NCBI GenBank assembly: GCA_009746045.1
Contig: RPFO01000891.1
Coordinates: 993,404-1,057,403 of the forward strand
Length of the DNA: 64,000 nt
Reading direction: 5' to 3'
Origin: Mesostigma viride
Taxonomy: Eukaryota > Streptophyta > Mesostigmatophyceae > Mesostigmatales > Mesostigmataceae
A program made the translations under genes and the position numbers. Shown one piece after another: positions 41,425 through 53,000 of the stretch. Within the stretch, counting starts at the first letter, position 1. Each line of letters opens with the position of its first letter. The notes below the pieces were generated by a model that was not told the origin of the DNA, did no database searches, and was given only the letters and a program-made list of their open reading frames with translations.

Positions 41425-41630
41425 CTGGCTATGATCACTAGATTACTCGCCCACGCTCCTTGTTATAATATGCCATGCTCACATGGGTCTTATTGCACCC
41501 ACAGATTGCCGGATCGTTTACACGTGTACAGTTTAGCGTGTCCGAGTGCAGCTGTGGCATGGCAATTTGGTCTGAAGGAGAATGGGGGTCTCTGCCCTTT
41601 CTCCTGTTGTGCACACACATGGATGGTGTC
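41425..41630 (+). repeat. Left arm of a 2.2-kb inverted repeat
   Basis: This arm matches the reverse complement of 43485-43680. Shared ordered blocks on this strand include CTCACATGGGTCTTA, GCACCCACAGATTGCCGGAT, GCAGCTGTGGCATG, GGGGGTCTCTGCCC and CTCCTGTTGTGCACACACA. Several small indels show it is old. Confidence 0.85.
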
Positions 41631-42269
41631 TAACTCGATCGTTCCTAAAAGTAGTTACCAGTTGCACTTTGCGTTATAAAGTCCACAAGCCAACCTAATA
41701 ACAATTTTACCATCCACATTGAGACCAAAGCACACACGCATATTGAGTTACTTGGTGGCCATGTTGGTGGTCATGTTGCAATGTCCTATGGGTACATTTT
41801 AATAAGGACCCCCCCCACCAGGGGGGTCCGCTGGGTGCGAGACATGATACACCTAAAATGCATTTTATGTACGTGGTTTAAACAACTATATTGGACCTGG
41901 GCTTGGAAAGGCAGTTAGATTGGTAGCCATGCATCGCTTCTGAACACTCACATCACTGGTTGTCCCAGGGACCCAGCTGTACTTAGTATCTAAAAATAAC
42001 TGGAAGATGACAAGCTAAAAATGAGTTGCAGCTGTGCACCAGGGTACCCCCCTGTACTGTAACCGTTTTAAATTAGTCCCTGCGAACTTGGTCTGAACAT
42101 AGTGATGTCCGGTATCAGGGTGTACTACACATCTAGCTCTAGCAGCAGACCTAAAAATATCACGGAAATATCTACTGGCATTCGCGCCAGCTCGTTTCTA
42201 AAACTGGTTGCGATTTGTAGTTACGAGTAAAACTGGTAACTAGAAATTGGTACCAGTACCATCCAAGGG

Positions 42270-42400
42270 TTGATTAAAAGCACTTCGGTGCTCCGTGACT
42301 CCCAAACGAGAGCACGTGTTTAATTAATTAATTAATTAATTAATTAATTAATTAATTAATTAATTAATTAATTAATTAATTAATTAATTAACTGCAGAAC
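42270..42400. repeat. Inverted-repeat block and (TTAA)n tract
   Basis: Contains GATTAAAAGCACTTCGGTGC and CTCCGTGACTCCC, which recur inverted at 43430-43480, followed by a (TTAA)n run of about 75 bases. The tract is of the kind found at LINE/SINE tails in this window. Confidence 0.85.
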
Positions 42401-42404
42401 AAGA

Positions 42405-42632
42405 AGAGGTGGGCAGAAGAGGTGGGCAGAAGAGGTGGGCAGAACACGACCCTGTGGGCAAGCCCCCTCCCCCCAAGCGGAGGCGGCGCGAGTGTAGTTA
42501 GGATTTTCTAGACTAGATAGCTTAGAGTTAGGGTAGTTCGATTACGCGGCTTCCTCCACCCCATCCATCATGGAATATGTGCTACATGATCTCCCAACGG
42601 AGGCATGTTATAATTTAATTTAATTTAATTTA
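42405..42632 (+). mobile_element. LINE 3' end, truncated copy
   Basis: Begins with three copies of AAGAGGTGGGCAG, then the ORF2 tail (CCTGTGGGCAAGCC), stop region, TTCGATTACGCGGCTTCCTC and a tail ATGTTATAATTTAATTTAAT. Same family as 10335-10845. Confidence 0.8.
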
Positions 42633-42960
42633 AGAAGAGGTGGAAGACGGTTGTCCAGGCTCACACGCCAGCGCGCCCCCTGTGGCCGGGCAAGCCCCCC
42701 CCCCCCCCCCCCCCCCCAAGAGGAAGGGGCGCTTTGCCTGAGTAGAATAGTTAGAGTTTTCTAGATTAGATTTGCTGAGAGTTAGATTAGTTCGGTTTCG
42801 CGGCTTCGCCCACCGCTATCCATCCAGCAAGGGAATATGTGCTACATGATCTTCCAACGCCGGACGGACGGGAGTCATGTTATAATTATATTTAATTTAA
42901 TTTAATTTTGAAGTGCTTTTATTAAAAAATTAAAATTAAATTGGAACTGTCATATCTGCA
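42633..42960 (+). mobile_element. Second LINE 3' end with inverted partner
   Basis: Another tail copy (AAGAGGTGGAAGACGGTTGT to ATGTTATAATTATATTTAAT) with an internal C run of about 20. It is followed by AAAATTAAATT and then, at about 42960-42995, the inverted words GAGAACATGTAGCACATAT. So two 3' ends meet tail to tail. Confidence 0.75.
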
Positions 42961-43484
42961 TTGGGAGAACATGTAGCACATATCCCTGAGAAGGGTCATA
43001 TATATATTAGCTGGGCGTTTGCTTTGGTTTGAGTGATTTCACTCTGCTGTAAGTAATTATATTTTTAATATATATATATGGCTTTTAATACATTCCGGCT
43101 GGGCTACTTCCTGCATGCAAGGGTAGCTGGTGTAGATCACTACACCTGCTCGGGCCGGTGCACTGACAAAGTGCACCTGCACCACTGCATGCACAATGTA
43201 TTCCAGCAGCTAAGGTGCGGACATATAGGGTGGAAGATCATGGCACATGGCTAAATAATTTGGCTAGGGCTGCCATGGCGTCTCAGCAGACTAGTAGCTC
43301 CGTCTGCATAGGCAAAGTTTGGCTAAAGGCATCATATTTGGGGAGTCCCATCCGATCAGAGGCGCACGTGCGCATATAGTTGTGGGACACGTACATGCTA
43401 AGCTAACTAACTAATTAATTAAACTCGTGCTCCCGTTGGGGAGTCACGGAGCACCGAAGTGCTTTTAATCCCTGTGTGTGCACA

Positions 43485-43680
43485 ACAGGAGAATTTAGGG
43501 CAGAGACCCCCAGTCTCCTTCATGGCTAAGGCATGCCACAGCTGCATTCGGGCGCGCTAGCTAAACGGACACGCTAACGATCCGGCAATCTGTGGGTGCA
43601 GTAAGACCCATGTGAGCGTGGCATAACATGCATGGAGCGTGGGCAAGGAAATGCTAAGCTAAGCCTTAGTAGCTGACTAA
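43485..43680 (-). repeat. Right arm of a 2.2-kb inverted repeat
   Basis: Reverse-complement partner of 41425-41630. Here the block related to 42270-42340 lies directly next to it (43405-43480), whereas on the left about 640 bases separate the two blocks. One side has gained or lost that segment. Confidence 0.85.
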
Positions 43681-44620
43681 TCTACACTACTGTTATACAT
43701 TCCCTAGATCGACTGGGGTTGCTGGGGTGGCAGGGGGCGCCTGCCAGGGCTTGTGGTCGATCGTGGATGACCGCCCCCCTCCAGGATACCGGCCGGCTTC
43801 CCCCCTGCGAACTGCCGGAGCTGGTCAGGTAGGTCAGCCAAAGCTCCCGTCGCCGTGCGTTGTTGCTGCGCGCCAGGGCCCCTTGAGTCAAGTCATCTTC
43901 CAGCGTGTAAGAAACCTCCTCGCGAGCTTCTTGCCGCTTGCGGACGACAATGATGCAGCTTAATAATCCGCCATGTAATCAAAGGTGAGGAGCAGGGGAG
44001 CCGGGCCAGCCTTGACCCACGCGCGGGGAAGGCGGACGCCGGCCGACATCCGCAGCTCACCGATGAGGCCCATGCATCATGGGGGTAAGGATGTCGCGCA
44101 TAAATGCGCGCGATGGCAAGAGACTAGGAGTCCTCACCTGCTAGCCGGCTGGTCACCAAGTGCTTGACCGAATGACGTTATGGCAAGCGCTTGGTGATGT
44201 CGGCCTCCTGCCCTCCTCGCGGAGGTCGAGCGTTTGTTGCTTAAGCTGTGCTGTGATGGTGGAGCGGCATGCAGTGGCGGTGGAGGTGGTGTGGTGCTTA
44301 ATTCAGCATGTCCGCCCAGGTCTGGGTGGGAGGAGCATCGTCGGCCGCAGGGCCAGTGGTGCTCCTTTTATAATGATCCGGCCCTGTGCTTTTATAATCC
44401 CTGGTAATTGCTACATAGCAAGGAGGGCAGAGAGTCTGACCCATCCATCCGGCCACAGCTCTTTGGTTATATACTCTGGCCGGTGATCAAGGAGTGCGGA
44501 CCGCTAGGCATCCACTGTGGGTGCAATAAGACCTGAGCTGTCAGCGGACACGTACTTTGGGGAACATAACTCCGTTGGGAGCTTATTATGTAACACATAG
44601 CGGCTGAGAGGGGGCATATT
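43681..44620. other. Repeat-derived DNA, no gene assigned
   Basis: Short open frames on both strands. A minus frame at 43682-43891 (RRRELWLTYL, then SWRGAVIHDRPQ) is faintly reminiscent of a LINE endonuclease-type region but too short to call. A GTGGGTGCAATAAGACCT word at 44518 again marks the dispersed repeat family. Confidence 0.4.
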
Positions 44621-44621
44621 T

Positions 44622-45013
44622 TAAATTAAATTAAATTATATTATATTATATTATATTATATTATATTATATTATATTATATTATATTATATTATAACATG
44701 ACTCAGTTGGGAGATCATGCAGCACATATTCCCTTGCTTGATGCATATGGAGGTGGGCAGAGCCGCGAAACCGTACTATAATCTAACTCTAATATAATCT
44801 ATTATCTAGAAAACCCTACCTACTACATCAGTGCTATACTCAGCAAAGCGCCCCTTCCGCTTGGGGGGAGGGCGCTTGCCCACGTACAGGGGCGGGCGTA
44901 TGAGCCTGGACAATGGTCTTCCACCTCGCTTCTTGTCCGGCATCGAGAGTTGGAGTGAATGCGATGTTCAAACTGGGCTGGGACCCGCCACTACATAGGT
45001 CGCCCAGCAACTG
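44622..45013 (-). mobile_element. LINE 3' end (right part of an interrupted element)
   Basis: Read on minus: the ORF2 tail from CAGTTGCTGGGCGACCTA through GAAGACCATTGTCCAGGCTC, a stop, TACGGTTTCGCGGCTCTGCC, and a (TATAATATAA) tail at 44625-44695. It continues the reading of 46806-48522; the two parts are split by a transposon. Confidence 0.85.
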
Positions 45014-45017
45014 CTGT

Positions 45018-46801
45018 TGTCTAATCACCAAGAAAATGTCCTCAAATGAGGACATTTTTAAGCATGGATACCATTTGTAATAACTAACACATGTCAACGT
45101 ACATCCATGGATACGGTATGGAACCATGTTCATTTATGATAGGTTCAAGAGTTGCAATGCTTAACATCCATGAAATATGCTCATTGTATAATTGTTTACG
45201 ATTTATGAATGTAGGGGGGTCGCTACGCGAGTGACCAAATAGCACTCAAGTCAACAATATGCCAAGAAAGAAGGCATGGCCAGGTCATGGCTGGCCCTGA
45301 AAATGCACCCAGGGTGCCCACAACATGTCTATGTTACACCCTCGCAGTCCTAGACCCTGCAGCCTGCCAGGGTGGGGGGACAAAATGTAACTGGCAACCA
45401 GGGACCATGGTGCAGGCCATACAGCAGGTGTAAAGCTAGCTCAGTCCAACGAGTGAAATATGAAGCAAATACTTGCCAAGTTTAGGTCCATGATCGTTGG
45501 TAGAGGCTCGGCTGCCACCACGGTGCTAAACCATGATGCTGAACCCTTACGTTATATATGAAACATATACTGCAAAGAGGCACAAGTTGTAACACAAGCA
45601 CAATGTAAACATGACAAGCTCAAGTTTCCAAGCCAGTCTTGATCACTTGGACATGAGTTGAAGCATTAGAAACATATGGGCAACATACCAGCAAGCCTTG
45701 AAAAACTTCTCAGCAACAAGGCAGTATATGTGTTGAATCAAACTACCACATCGCAATTAAGCACAGCGACTTCTAGTCGCTGCTGTTTTGATAACGCAAG
45801 GCCGTTTACCTTTTCAGTGACGCAGCGGGAAAAGAAAGTACTGCCCAGCAAACTTCCGTTATTCCCCGGACATAAACGTAATCAAAACCACGAAGTTGGG
45901 CATTGAAAGCAACCGGAATTATCACGTCTGCGAGAGTTATAGGTTACAATCCGCTTAACACGCTTACTTAGAACGATGCGGTTGAGAATGACAGTCGGAA
46001 CCTTGCTCTTGACGTGCGCGCGCCCAGGCCGCCAGCTGCGCAGGCCAGCTCAAGAAATATATATTAAAGGACGGTGACGCGTGGGAAGCACCCAGCCTTG
46101 CGGCAAAAGAAAAATATGGCTCGCGCTCGCCCTGGTTTTCGCCAGGCGCGACTGCGACATTACGACGAAAAAATAGAGACTCTTTGACGCATGCAACTGC
46201 CCAGGTCCCTCTTCTCCCCATGTCGCCCATAAGCCCAGAAGCGTACCATAACCCATACTCGCGATATCCGCAGCGCCTGGTCGGAAAAAGAAGTTGTAAA
46301 ACCGAACTGCGAACTGACCGCTATCATGCGCGGCTATCATGCGATCTACGTACGTAGCTCTCAGATTTTCTTCAACAATGCCAAAATCCGTTCATGAACA
46401 AAATTTTCGACATATACAAAGCACCTGCACGTGAAGAATAGCATCTTCGAAATCACTAGATTACGATCTAAAATGCTGTCTTCGTCCGGGGCAAAATAAT
46501 GCCCTATAACATTCAGGCAAGCCTCGGAACTGGCACGACCCCATAGCCGCCACTCGACAAAACACTCGATTGCATTGCGATGTTCTTGCTATTGTAGGTA
46601 CTTTTCGTCGCCTCATATTTTCCAGGTACGGTCGACCCCTGTCGACCCCAGGGGCTTGGCGCGCTCAGTACCTATCCCAGTTTCGCGCCAAAACCCACCA
46701 AGTGACCCTAGGACCAAATTTGGCGCCAAAACCGCGCCCCTGACCCCCCCCGTCTCAAACGAGGACTATGTCCTCAAATGAGGACATTTGGTTTTTGGAC
46801 A
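45018..46801. mobile_element. 1.78-kb terminal-inverted-repeat element, non-autonomous
   Basis: The left end reads TGTCTAATCACCAAG and the right end, reverse-complemented, TGTCCAAAAACCAAA. Both are followed within a few bases by the near-palindrome ATGTCCTCAnnTGAGGACAT (about 45037-45056 and 46769-46788). CTGT flanks both ends (45014-45017 and 46802-46805), consistent with a 4-bp target duplication; intact LINE relatives near 10530 and 40240 have no such insertion. Internal frames are short and I recognise no transposase, so it is probably non-autonomous. Superfamily not assigned. Confidence 0.75.
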
Positions 46802-46805
46802 CTGT

Positions 46806-48522
46806 GGGTAGGTCGTGGCATGTTTGCCTACCTTCTTAGGTATGTCCTTGGGGCCAGGCCAGACCTGTCAGGCCATATGCCGTCCTGGCTGGCCAAGCCG
46901 CTGGGGGCCGGCCAGACCGAGGTCGCGGTGTCTACCTGGCTGGTGCGAGCAAGATGTCCTACGAATGCTATCCTACGCTGTCTAATCTCGTCCGAAATGC
47001 GAGCCGGGCATGCCCTGGTACAAAGATTCTAATGACCTATGCGTGGTAAACCCTACATTCAGGGCCTGACGTAGCATCCTGGTTACCGCGTGCCGTCTAG
47101 CTTGGCCGCCAGCGTGTCCATGAGCGTCCATGCCTCGGCGCCATATAGGTGAGCACCGTGAGGACCAGGCAGGACCTTGACGAGCATGGGCTTGCGGGGC
47201 TCGCTGAGGGCCTTCGAGTGCCAGTAGGTTTTAAAGCGAGCGATGCCTTAGTAGCTAACCCAGGCCACTGAGGCCGATGCGGGTCATCCACATCGTCGGC
47301 GGTGTCGGGGAGCATGCTCCCCAGCAGTTTGAAGCGATCACGAAACGGGACCTCCGTCCCGTCTAGCAGCCGCGGCAGCGGCGGGCGACTGTAAGCCCCA
47401 ATCACCATCGCCTCAGTTTCAACACTAATCTCCAGCCCCACCGCCCTCCCCTCCAAGCCCAGAGTCAGTCCAGCCAGGTCCGGAATGTGCTCGGGGCGCG
47501 CGATCGTGAGGGTGGTGTCATCCGCATAAATCAGGTCGGACAGGCGGTAGCCCGCCGGGTCAACGCCGCCGTGTTCGCGCGATGTCCAAGCCCGGCTGGC
47601 TCGAACCCCGTTAAGAGCAGTAAAGCGTGCACGTGCCCGGCGCATGACATGATCCACGACAATAATGAACAGATCATGGGGACAGGACACAGCCTTGCCA
47701 TACCCCGTGGTGAAGGGGGAATGGTGGGCGGTGTTGCCTTCCGCAGTCCGCACTACTGCCTAGCTGTGAGCCCTCATACAGTCGATGAATGGCAGCAATA
47801 AATGCTGGTGGTACCCGATCCAGAGCTAGGATGGCCCAAAAAGCCTCCCAGAGGACCGTGTGAAAGGCCTTAATTGATATAGTCAACAAAAATGAAGACT
47901 AGCGGCAAACTGTCAGGGCAAAGGCGACGCACCTCCTCCATCAACCGGCGCGCGACAAACACAGCCATGACAGTGTTACGACCACGACGGAAACCCATCT
48001 GAGACTCACCCAGGTGTGGGTCCAGCGCGGCGCGGAGCCGGTGCAGCATCATGCGCATGAAGACCTTCAGCGCGGCGCTCTGGAGGCAGACACCCCGATA
48101 GTTACCGGGGTCAGCAGCAGAGCCCTTCTTGTACAGCATGACTCGGATGGCCGTCTGCCACTCAGCAGGCGGAGGCTCATCAGAGCTAGAGCAGGACACG
48201 GTTGCTGAACGCCAGCACTCAGCAGAAGCTCCCTTACCGCCAGGTCAGGGGTCTTCAGCAGCTCAGCAGAAAGGTGGTCGGCACCGACCGCTGCGTCGTA
48301 CCGCAGGCGAGCAAGGGCGCCGTCCAATTCCTTCAAAGTGAAGGGGTGGACGACGTCGTTGGTGCCAAGGCAGCCCTCCTGCAAGGCGGGGACTTGGTAT
48401 AGTCCGCGGCCGAGGAGGGGGGCGCCGGCGGCGGCGGGGGTCCTGCAACACCGAGACGGACGGCCGTCTCGGGGTGAAGCGGCGGGGGGGGGGGCGCGAG
48501 CCCCACCTGTACCAAGGTTCAA
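46806..48522 (-). pseudogene. LINE reverse transcriptase, frameshifted
   Basis: Minus-strand ORF2 remnant of a non-LTR retrotransposon. In order: FTLKELDGALARLRYDAAVG near 48330, the finger segment KKGSAADPGNYRGVCLQSAA near 48110, QMGFRRGRNT, FVDYIN/KAFHTVLWEAFW (palm), then LSDLIYADDTTLTIARPEHI with the catalytic YADD near 47520, and the downstream FLGSMLPDTADD-type segment. At least three frame changes and stops break it. The endonuclease part is not present upstream. It is interrupted at its 3' side by the terminal-inverted-repeat element. Confidence 0.88.
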
Positions 48523-50025
48523 ACATTGTGGGCCAACCAGCGGTCAAGGCTGACCGGCGCCGTGCCGTCCCCCGTGTGCTCCGGGGGCATATAATATATG
48601 CCGTTTGTAATGCATTCTGATCTACAACCTGCAGGTGGGGGGGTGTAAACCGCCGTGGACCTACACTGGGTGCACAAGGTGCACCTGCATGCACCACTGA
48701 CGTGCCATGATGTATCATATATACCTAAAAGGCCTGGCATGAGGTGGAAGATGATTGTGGCTAGGCAAGAGCTAGGGCATGACATATCAGCAGATCGACG
48801 GTTGTCTCTTTGAGATCGAGTCGAGAGTAATTAACTCGGTGCATGGGCAAAGCCATGGATGATGCAATTCAGCCAAGCTCGGTGCATGGGCAAAGCCATG
48901 GATGATGCAATTTAGCCAAGCTCTGCCTATGCAGAGAGTCACTCTCTGCTGAGAAGCCATGCGCAGGCGATGCCGAGGGCGAGGCCGCAGGAGGAGCCGA
49001 GTAGACTGGTCACGAACACTTGGTTAGTGTCACCGCTGCCTTGTAGGCCGGAGGGCGGAACTGCAGCCGGAGCTGCAGGCGCGTGTTTGCATAGCTCATT
49101 GCAGCGCCATCAAACTGGGTTGCGTCGTGGAGCATTTGCTCGCGTCATAATATTACCTAATAGCTTCGGGAAATATATCAGCGTGTGCGTCTTGTAGAAA
49201 GACGAAGCGATTGTGATAGTCGCGGCAAAATTTGGAGCCCAGACGTAAAAGTTATGAGCTCCGCCGTCAGCCATGGCAATAATGTATATGCACTAATTGC
49301 GACGGGCAACTTTCATGCTCCCGGTGTCAACCTATAGAGCTAAAACACGTCGAAGGAACATGGAGTAGAACATGTGTTCAGAAATGCCCGTGCCATTGAC
49401 TGGCCGACAGCCGCATGCAACTCAGACTGATAGGGACATGTTTTCATTCAGGAAATCAAGCAACAAGACGCACCTCGGCCCACCCAATGAGCCAGGCATC
49501 GCCAGAAAAACAGCATGTGCCCCTCACATATGCACACGACATGGGCAACTGAGGGTACAGACCAGCTCGGGAGAATGGCTGGTTCTCTCATTGAGTTCTG
49601 GTAAGTACTGCATTGTCAGCCACAGGACACACAGCCAGGTCCCACCGAGTACAAATCCAGCAGTGTTTCCGACTGCAAGTCCACCATCTTCCCATCACGC
49701 TCCGTGTCTCCACCACAGGGACATGTGTAAAGTCGATTTCCTGGACAGCCCCCCAATAGGTTCCTCACTGGTTTGTCACTGGTTCCCCACTGGGCATTGC
49801 CCCGGTTTGTTGGTTTGTTCCAGTAAGCCCAGGGGCAACCCCAATACATCCTCACTGGTGTATCCCTCGTCGCGAGCTCTACATTAACTCGCACCGAGTC
49901 CCTCACTTCTCCCTCACCAGCTATTCCTCCTTGGTCCATAGCTCCCTAGTTCCTCCCTGGCTCCTAGTCCCTCCCTAGTTGTTCACAGGCTCCTTGGACA
50001 CAGATCCTCCGCAGGTCCAGCCCCC
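48523..50025. other. Intergenic between LINE and repeat-protein gene
   Basis: No confident gene. A 44-bp direct duplication lies at 48835-48925 (CTCGGTGCATGGGCAAAGCC twice). Direct CCCTAGTTCCTCC-type words cluster at 49940-50000 near the 3' end of the minus-strand gene. Confidence 0.5.
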
Positions 50026-53000
50026 CTAGTTCCGCGTCTCCTCCGCGACGCTCGAGCGGATGCGCCGCTTCCTCAAATCCCCCTCCAGCCGCGCCATGAA
50101 GTCGGCTGTCAGCTCCTTGCTCGCAGCCGACGTGCGCGGCGCGCTGCGCGGCCTCACTCGCACCAACAAATTCGCGGCGATCTCCGCCACCTTGCGCTCC
50201 CTCGCCGCGGCCGCATTCGCCTGCTTGGCCAGGAACTGCTGGTTGCGGATTGCACGGTACACAAACAGCAGCTTGCGGTCACCTTTACGGCGCAGCAGCG
50301 TCTCCAGGTCGCGAGGGAGCACCCTGGAGAGGAGGCCCAGGGTCTCTTCCAGCCCTGGACCGGAGAGGAGCACGTGGCTGCTGTCCGCCCGCTGCTGCTT
50401 CTCGTCCAGCGCGGGCAAGTCCCCGTCCTCCTCCTCGTCCTCCTCGTCATAATCCACGACCTGCCCGGCAGCACCACCGCCACCCCTGGCCCCCTCCGCT
50501 CCTCCCCCTCGGCGCTCCCGCCACTCGCCGACGATGCTGCTCCGTTGGCGTCAGCGCCGCCCCCTCGACCGGTGCTCGCACTCGCGCGCTGTGCCCACTG
50601 CTTTGCCTGCGCGGATATCGACGCGGTGATCGCGTCCGCCTTGGCCTGCTGCGTGGTGCCCCCCCCACCGCTGGTATTTCCCCCCCCGGCGGCAGCCCTT
50701 GCTCGTGCCATGTCGAGTGCCGCGAGCAGCAACGCGTCGAGCCGCTCGTTCTGCAGCCGCACGCGCGCACCCTCGCGGTGGGCCTCCAGTGCGCGCTCGA
50801 TCGCCCGCCGCTCCTCCGCCGCCTCCGACTGCATGCGCGCCACCTCCTGCCGCTGCGCCTCCACCTGCTTCTGCCGACGCAACAACTGGGCACGCTTCGC
50901 GTCCGCGGCCTCCCTCTCCCCCTCCTGGCCCCCTCACCTGTGCCCCCGCCCCCGCCTCCCTCGTCCTCCCCTGCCTCTGCCCTCGCCTGCAGCGCAGCGT
51001 CCTCATCGGCTTGCTCCCGCGCCAACGCCAGAAGCTTGGCGTCGGCGTCGTCCAGCTCTGCCAGCGCCGCCCGCGCCTGTGCCTCTGCCTCCTTGGCCGC
51101 GTGCAGCCGCTCCTGCAGCTCCGGCTCCCCCTTGACAACCGCCGATGTGCGTGCTTTCAACTCCCTGTCCGCCCCTGGCGCAGGCCACCCGAGCTGGGAC
51201 TCAAAATGCCGCAACGCCTCCGCGCGCTCCTCGCGCGCACGCTCCCTGGCCACAGGGACACCCGAGGGGCCCTCCAGGGTACGGGTGAGCGCCTCCTTGC
51301 TGGCCTCTCTCGCGCGCAGGCTCGTCTCAAAGCGGCGCAGGAACTCGTTTGTCTTGAGGCAGAGGATGAGGAACTCCTTGCGCTTGAACTTGAGCAGCGT
51401 CGACCGCTGCTCCGACGCGAGGCCAAAGCTCGCGCGCTGGCTGGCCTCGATCCGGTCCAGCCGCGCGGCCTGCTCGGGCGACAGCTTCAGTGCATCCCTC
51501 TTCCCGACCTCGATTCGCCCCAGCTCCTCTCGCTGCTCCGCCGTGAGCCCCAGCGCCTCCACTTTGTTGATGTCCGCCGCGACCAGCGCCGCCTTCTGCT
51601 TTCCCGACAGCCCCAGCTTGTCCCACTTGGTGCCCTCGGCGCGCAGGAGCGCGTCACGCTGCGACGGGGACAAGTTCAGCTTGTCCCACTTGCCCGCCTC
51701 CGCGCGCGCAAGCCGTTCCCTCTGGTCACTCGTGAGCTTGACCACGTCCCATTTCGTCGCGTCCACGCGGCCCAGCTTCTCCCTCTGCTCCCGCGAGAGT
51801 GCTAGATCGTGCCACTTGGCGGCCTCGAGACCGCCCAGCTTCTCCCGCTGGCCCGGCGTGAGCTCCAGCGCGTCTGCCGCGCCCGCCTCCGCCAGGATTA
51901 ACATCTCCTTGACATCTGGGGCCAGCTCGAGCGCTTTCCACTGCCCCGCCTGGATGCGCTTGAGCTTGTCCTCCTGCTCCATGCTGAGCTCCAGCCCGCC
52001 CCATTTCGTCTCCTCAAAGCGCGCCAGCTTGGCGCGCTGGCCAGGCGTCAAGTCCAGGTGGTCCTGCTTGCTCGCCTGGATCGCGTGGAGCGCATTCCTC
52101 TGTTCTTGCGTCAGCTGCAAGTGCTCACCATGGGCCGCCTCCACCCCCGCCAGCGCATCCACTTGCTCTCTCGTCAGCCCCAGCTTGACCCGCTTGGACC
52201 ACTCAAACTCCACCAGCGCCTCCTGCTGCTCGGGCGTCAGGTTCAGCGCCTCCCATTTCCCAGCGTCGATGCGCCCCAGTCGCTCTTTCTGGTCCGCACT
52301 CAGCCCGAGTTGGCCCCACTTCTTGGCTTCGAACGCCGCAAACTTGGCCTTTTGGTCGGCGTTCAGCCCCAGGTCGTCCCACTTGCCCGCCTCGAATCGC
52401 TCGATCTTGGCTTTTTGGAGCAGGCTCAGGTCGGGGATCTTGTCCAGCTTTGTCCCCCCCAGCTTGCGCTGCTTCTCCTTCTGCTCCCCGCTCAGCTTCA
52501 ACTCCTCGAGCAAGCTGGCCTCGGCTCTGGCCAGCTTGGCCTTCTGGTCGCCGCTCAACCCGAGCGCGTCCGCCTTGCCGGCTTCCATCGTGGCGAGTTT
52601 CTGCTTTTGCTCCGGGGTCAAGTTGAGCGACGTCGCCTTGCTGGAGTCCACCCGAGCCAGCGTGTCGCGCTGCTGCGCCGAGAGGCCCAATGCATCCGCC
52701 TTCCCGGCCTCGATTGCCACCAGCTTGTCCCGCTGGCTCTGTGACAAGTCACAGGCGTCCCATTTAGCTGCCTCGAGCCACGCCAGCTGCTGCTGCTGCT
52801 CCTGCGATAACCCGAGTCGCTTCCACTTGCCGGCCTCCAGGTCCTCCAACGCCTCCAACTGCTCGGGCATCAAGTCCAGGGTGTCCCATTTCCCGGCCTC
52901 CAGTCGAGCCAGCGCCCCTTTCTGATCCTCCGACAACTCCAGGCAAGCGTACAGGCTCTGCCGCATGCCGGCCTCAAGCGCGGCCCTCTTGTCCCGCTGC

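Noticed and set aside
45030-45062. Near-palindrome as a transcription terminator or operator
   Set aside because: The same palindrome occurs just inside the other end of the inserted element, so it is better explained as part of the terminal inverted repeat.
50250-52925. 891-residue plus-strand open frame, and another of 479 residues at 52965-54404
   Set aside because: They lie exactly antisense to the GC-rich 63-bp repeats. The minus strand gives a regular 21-aa repeat with conserved residues, while the plus frames show only Ser/Ala/Cys-rich noise.
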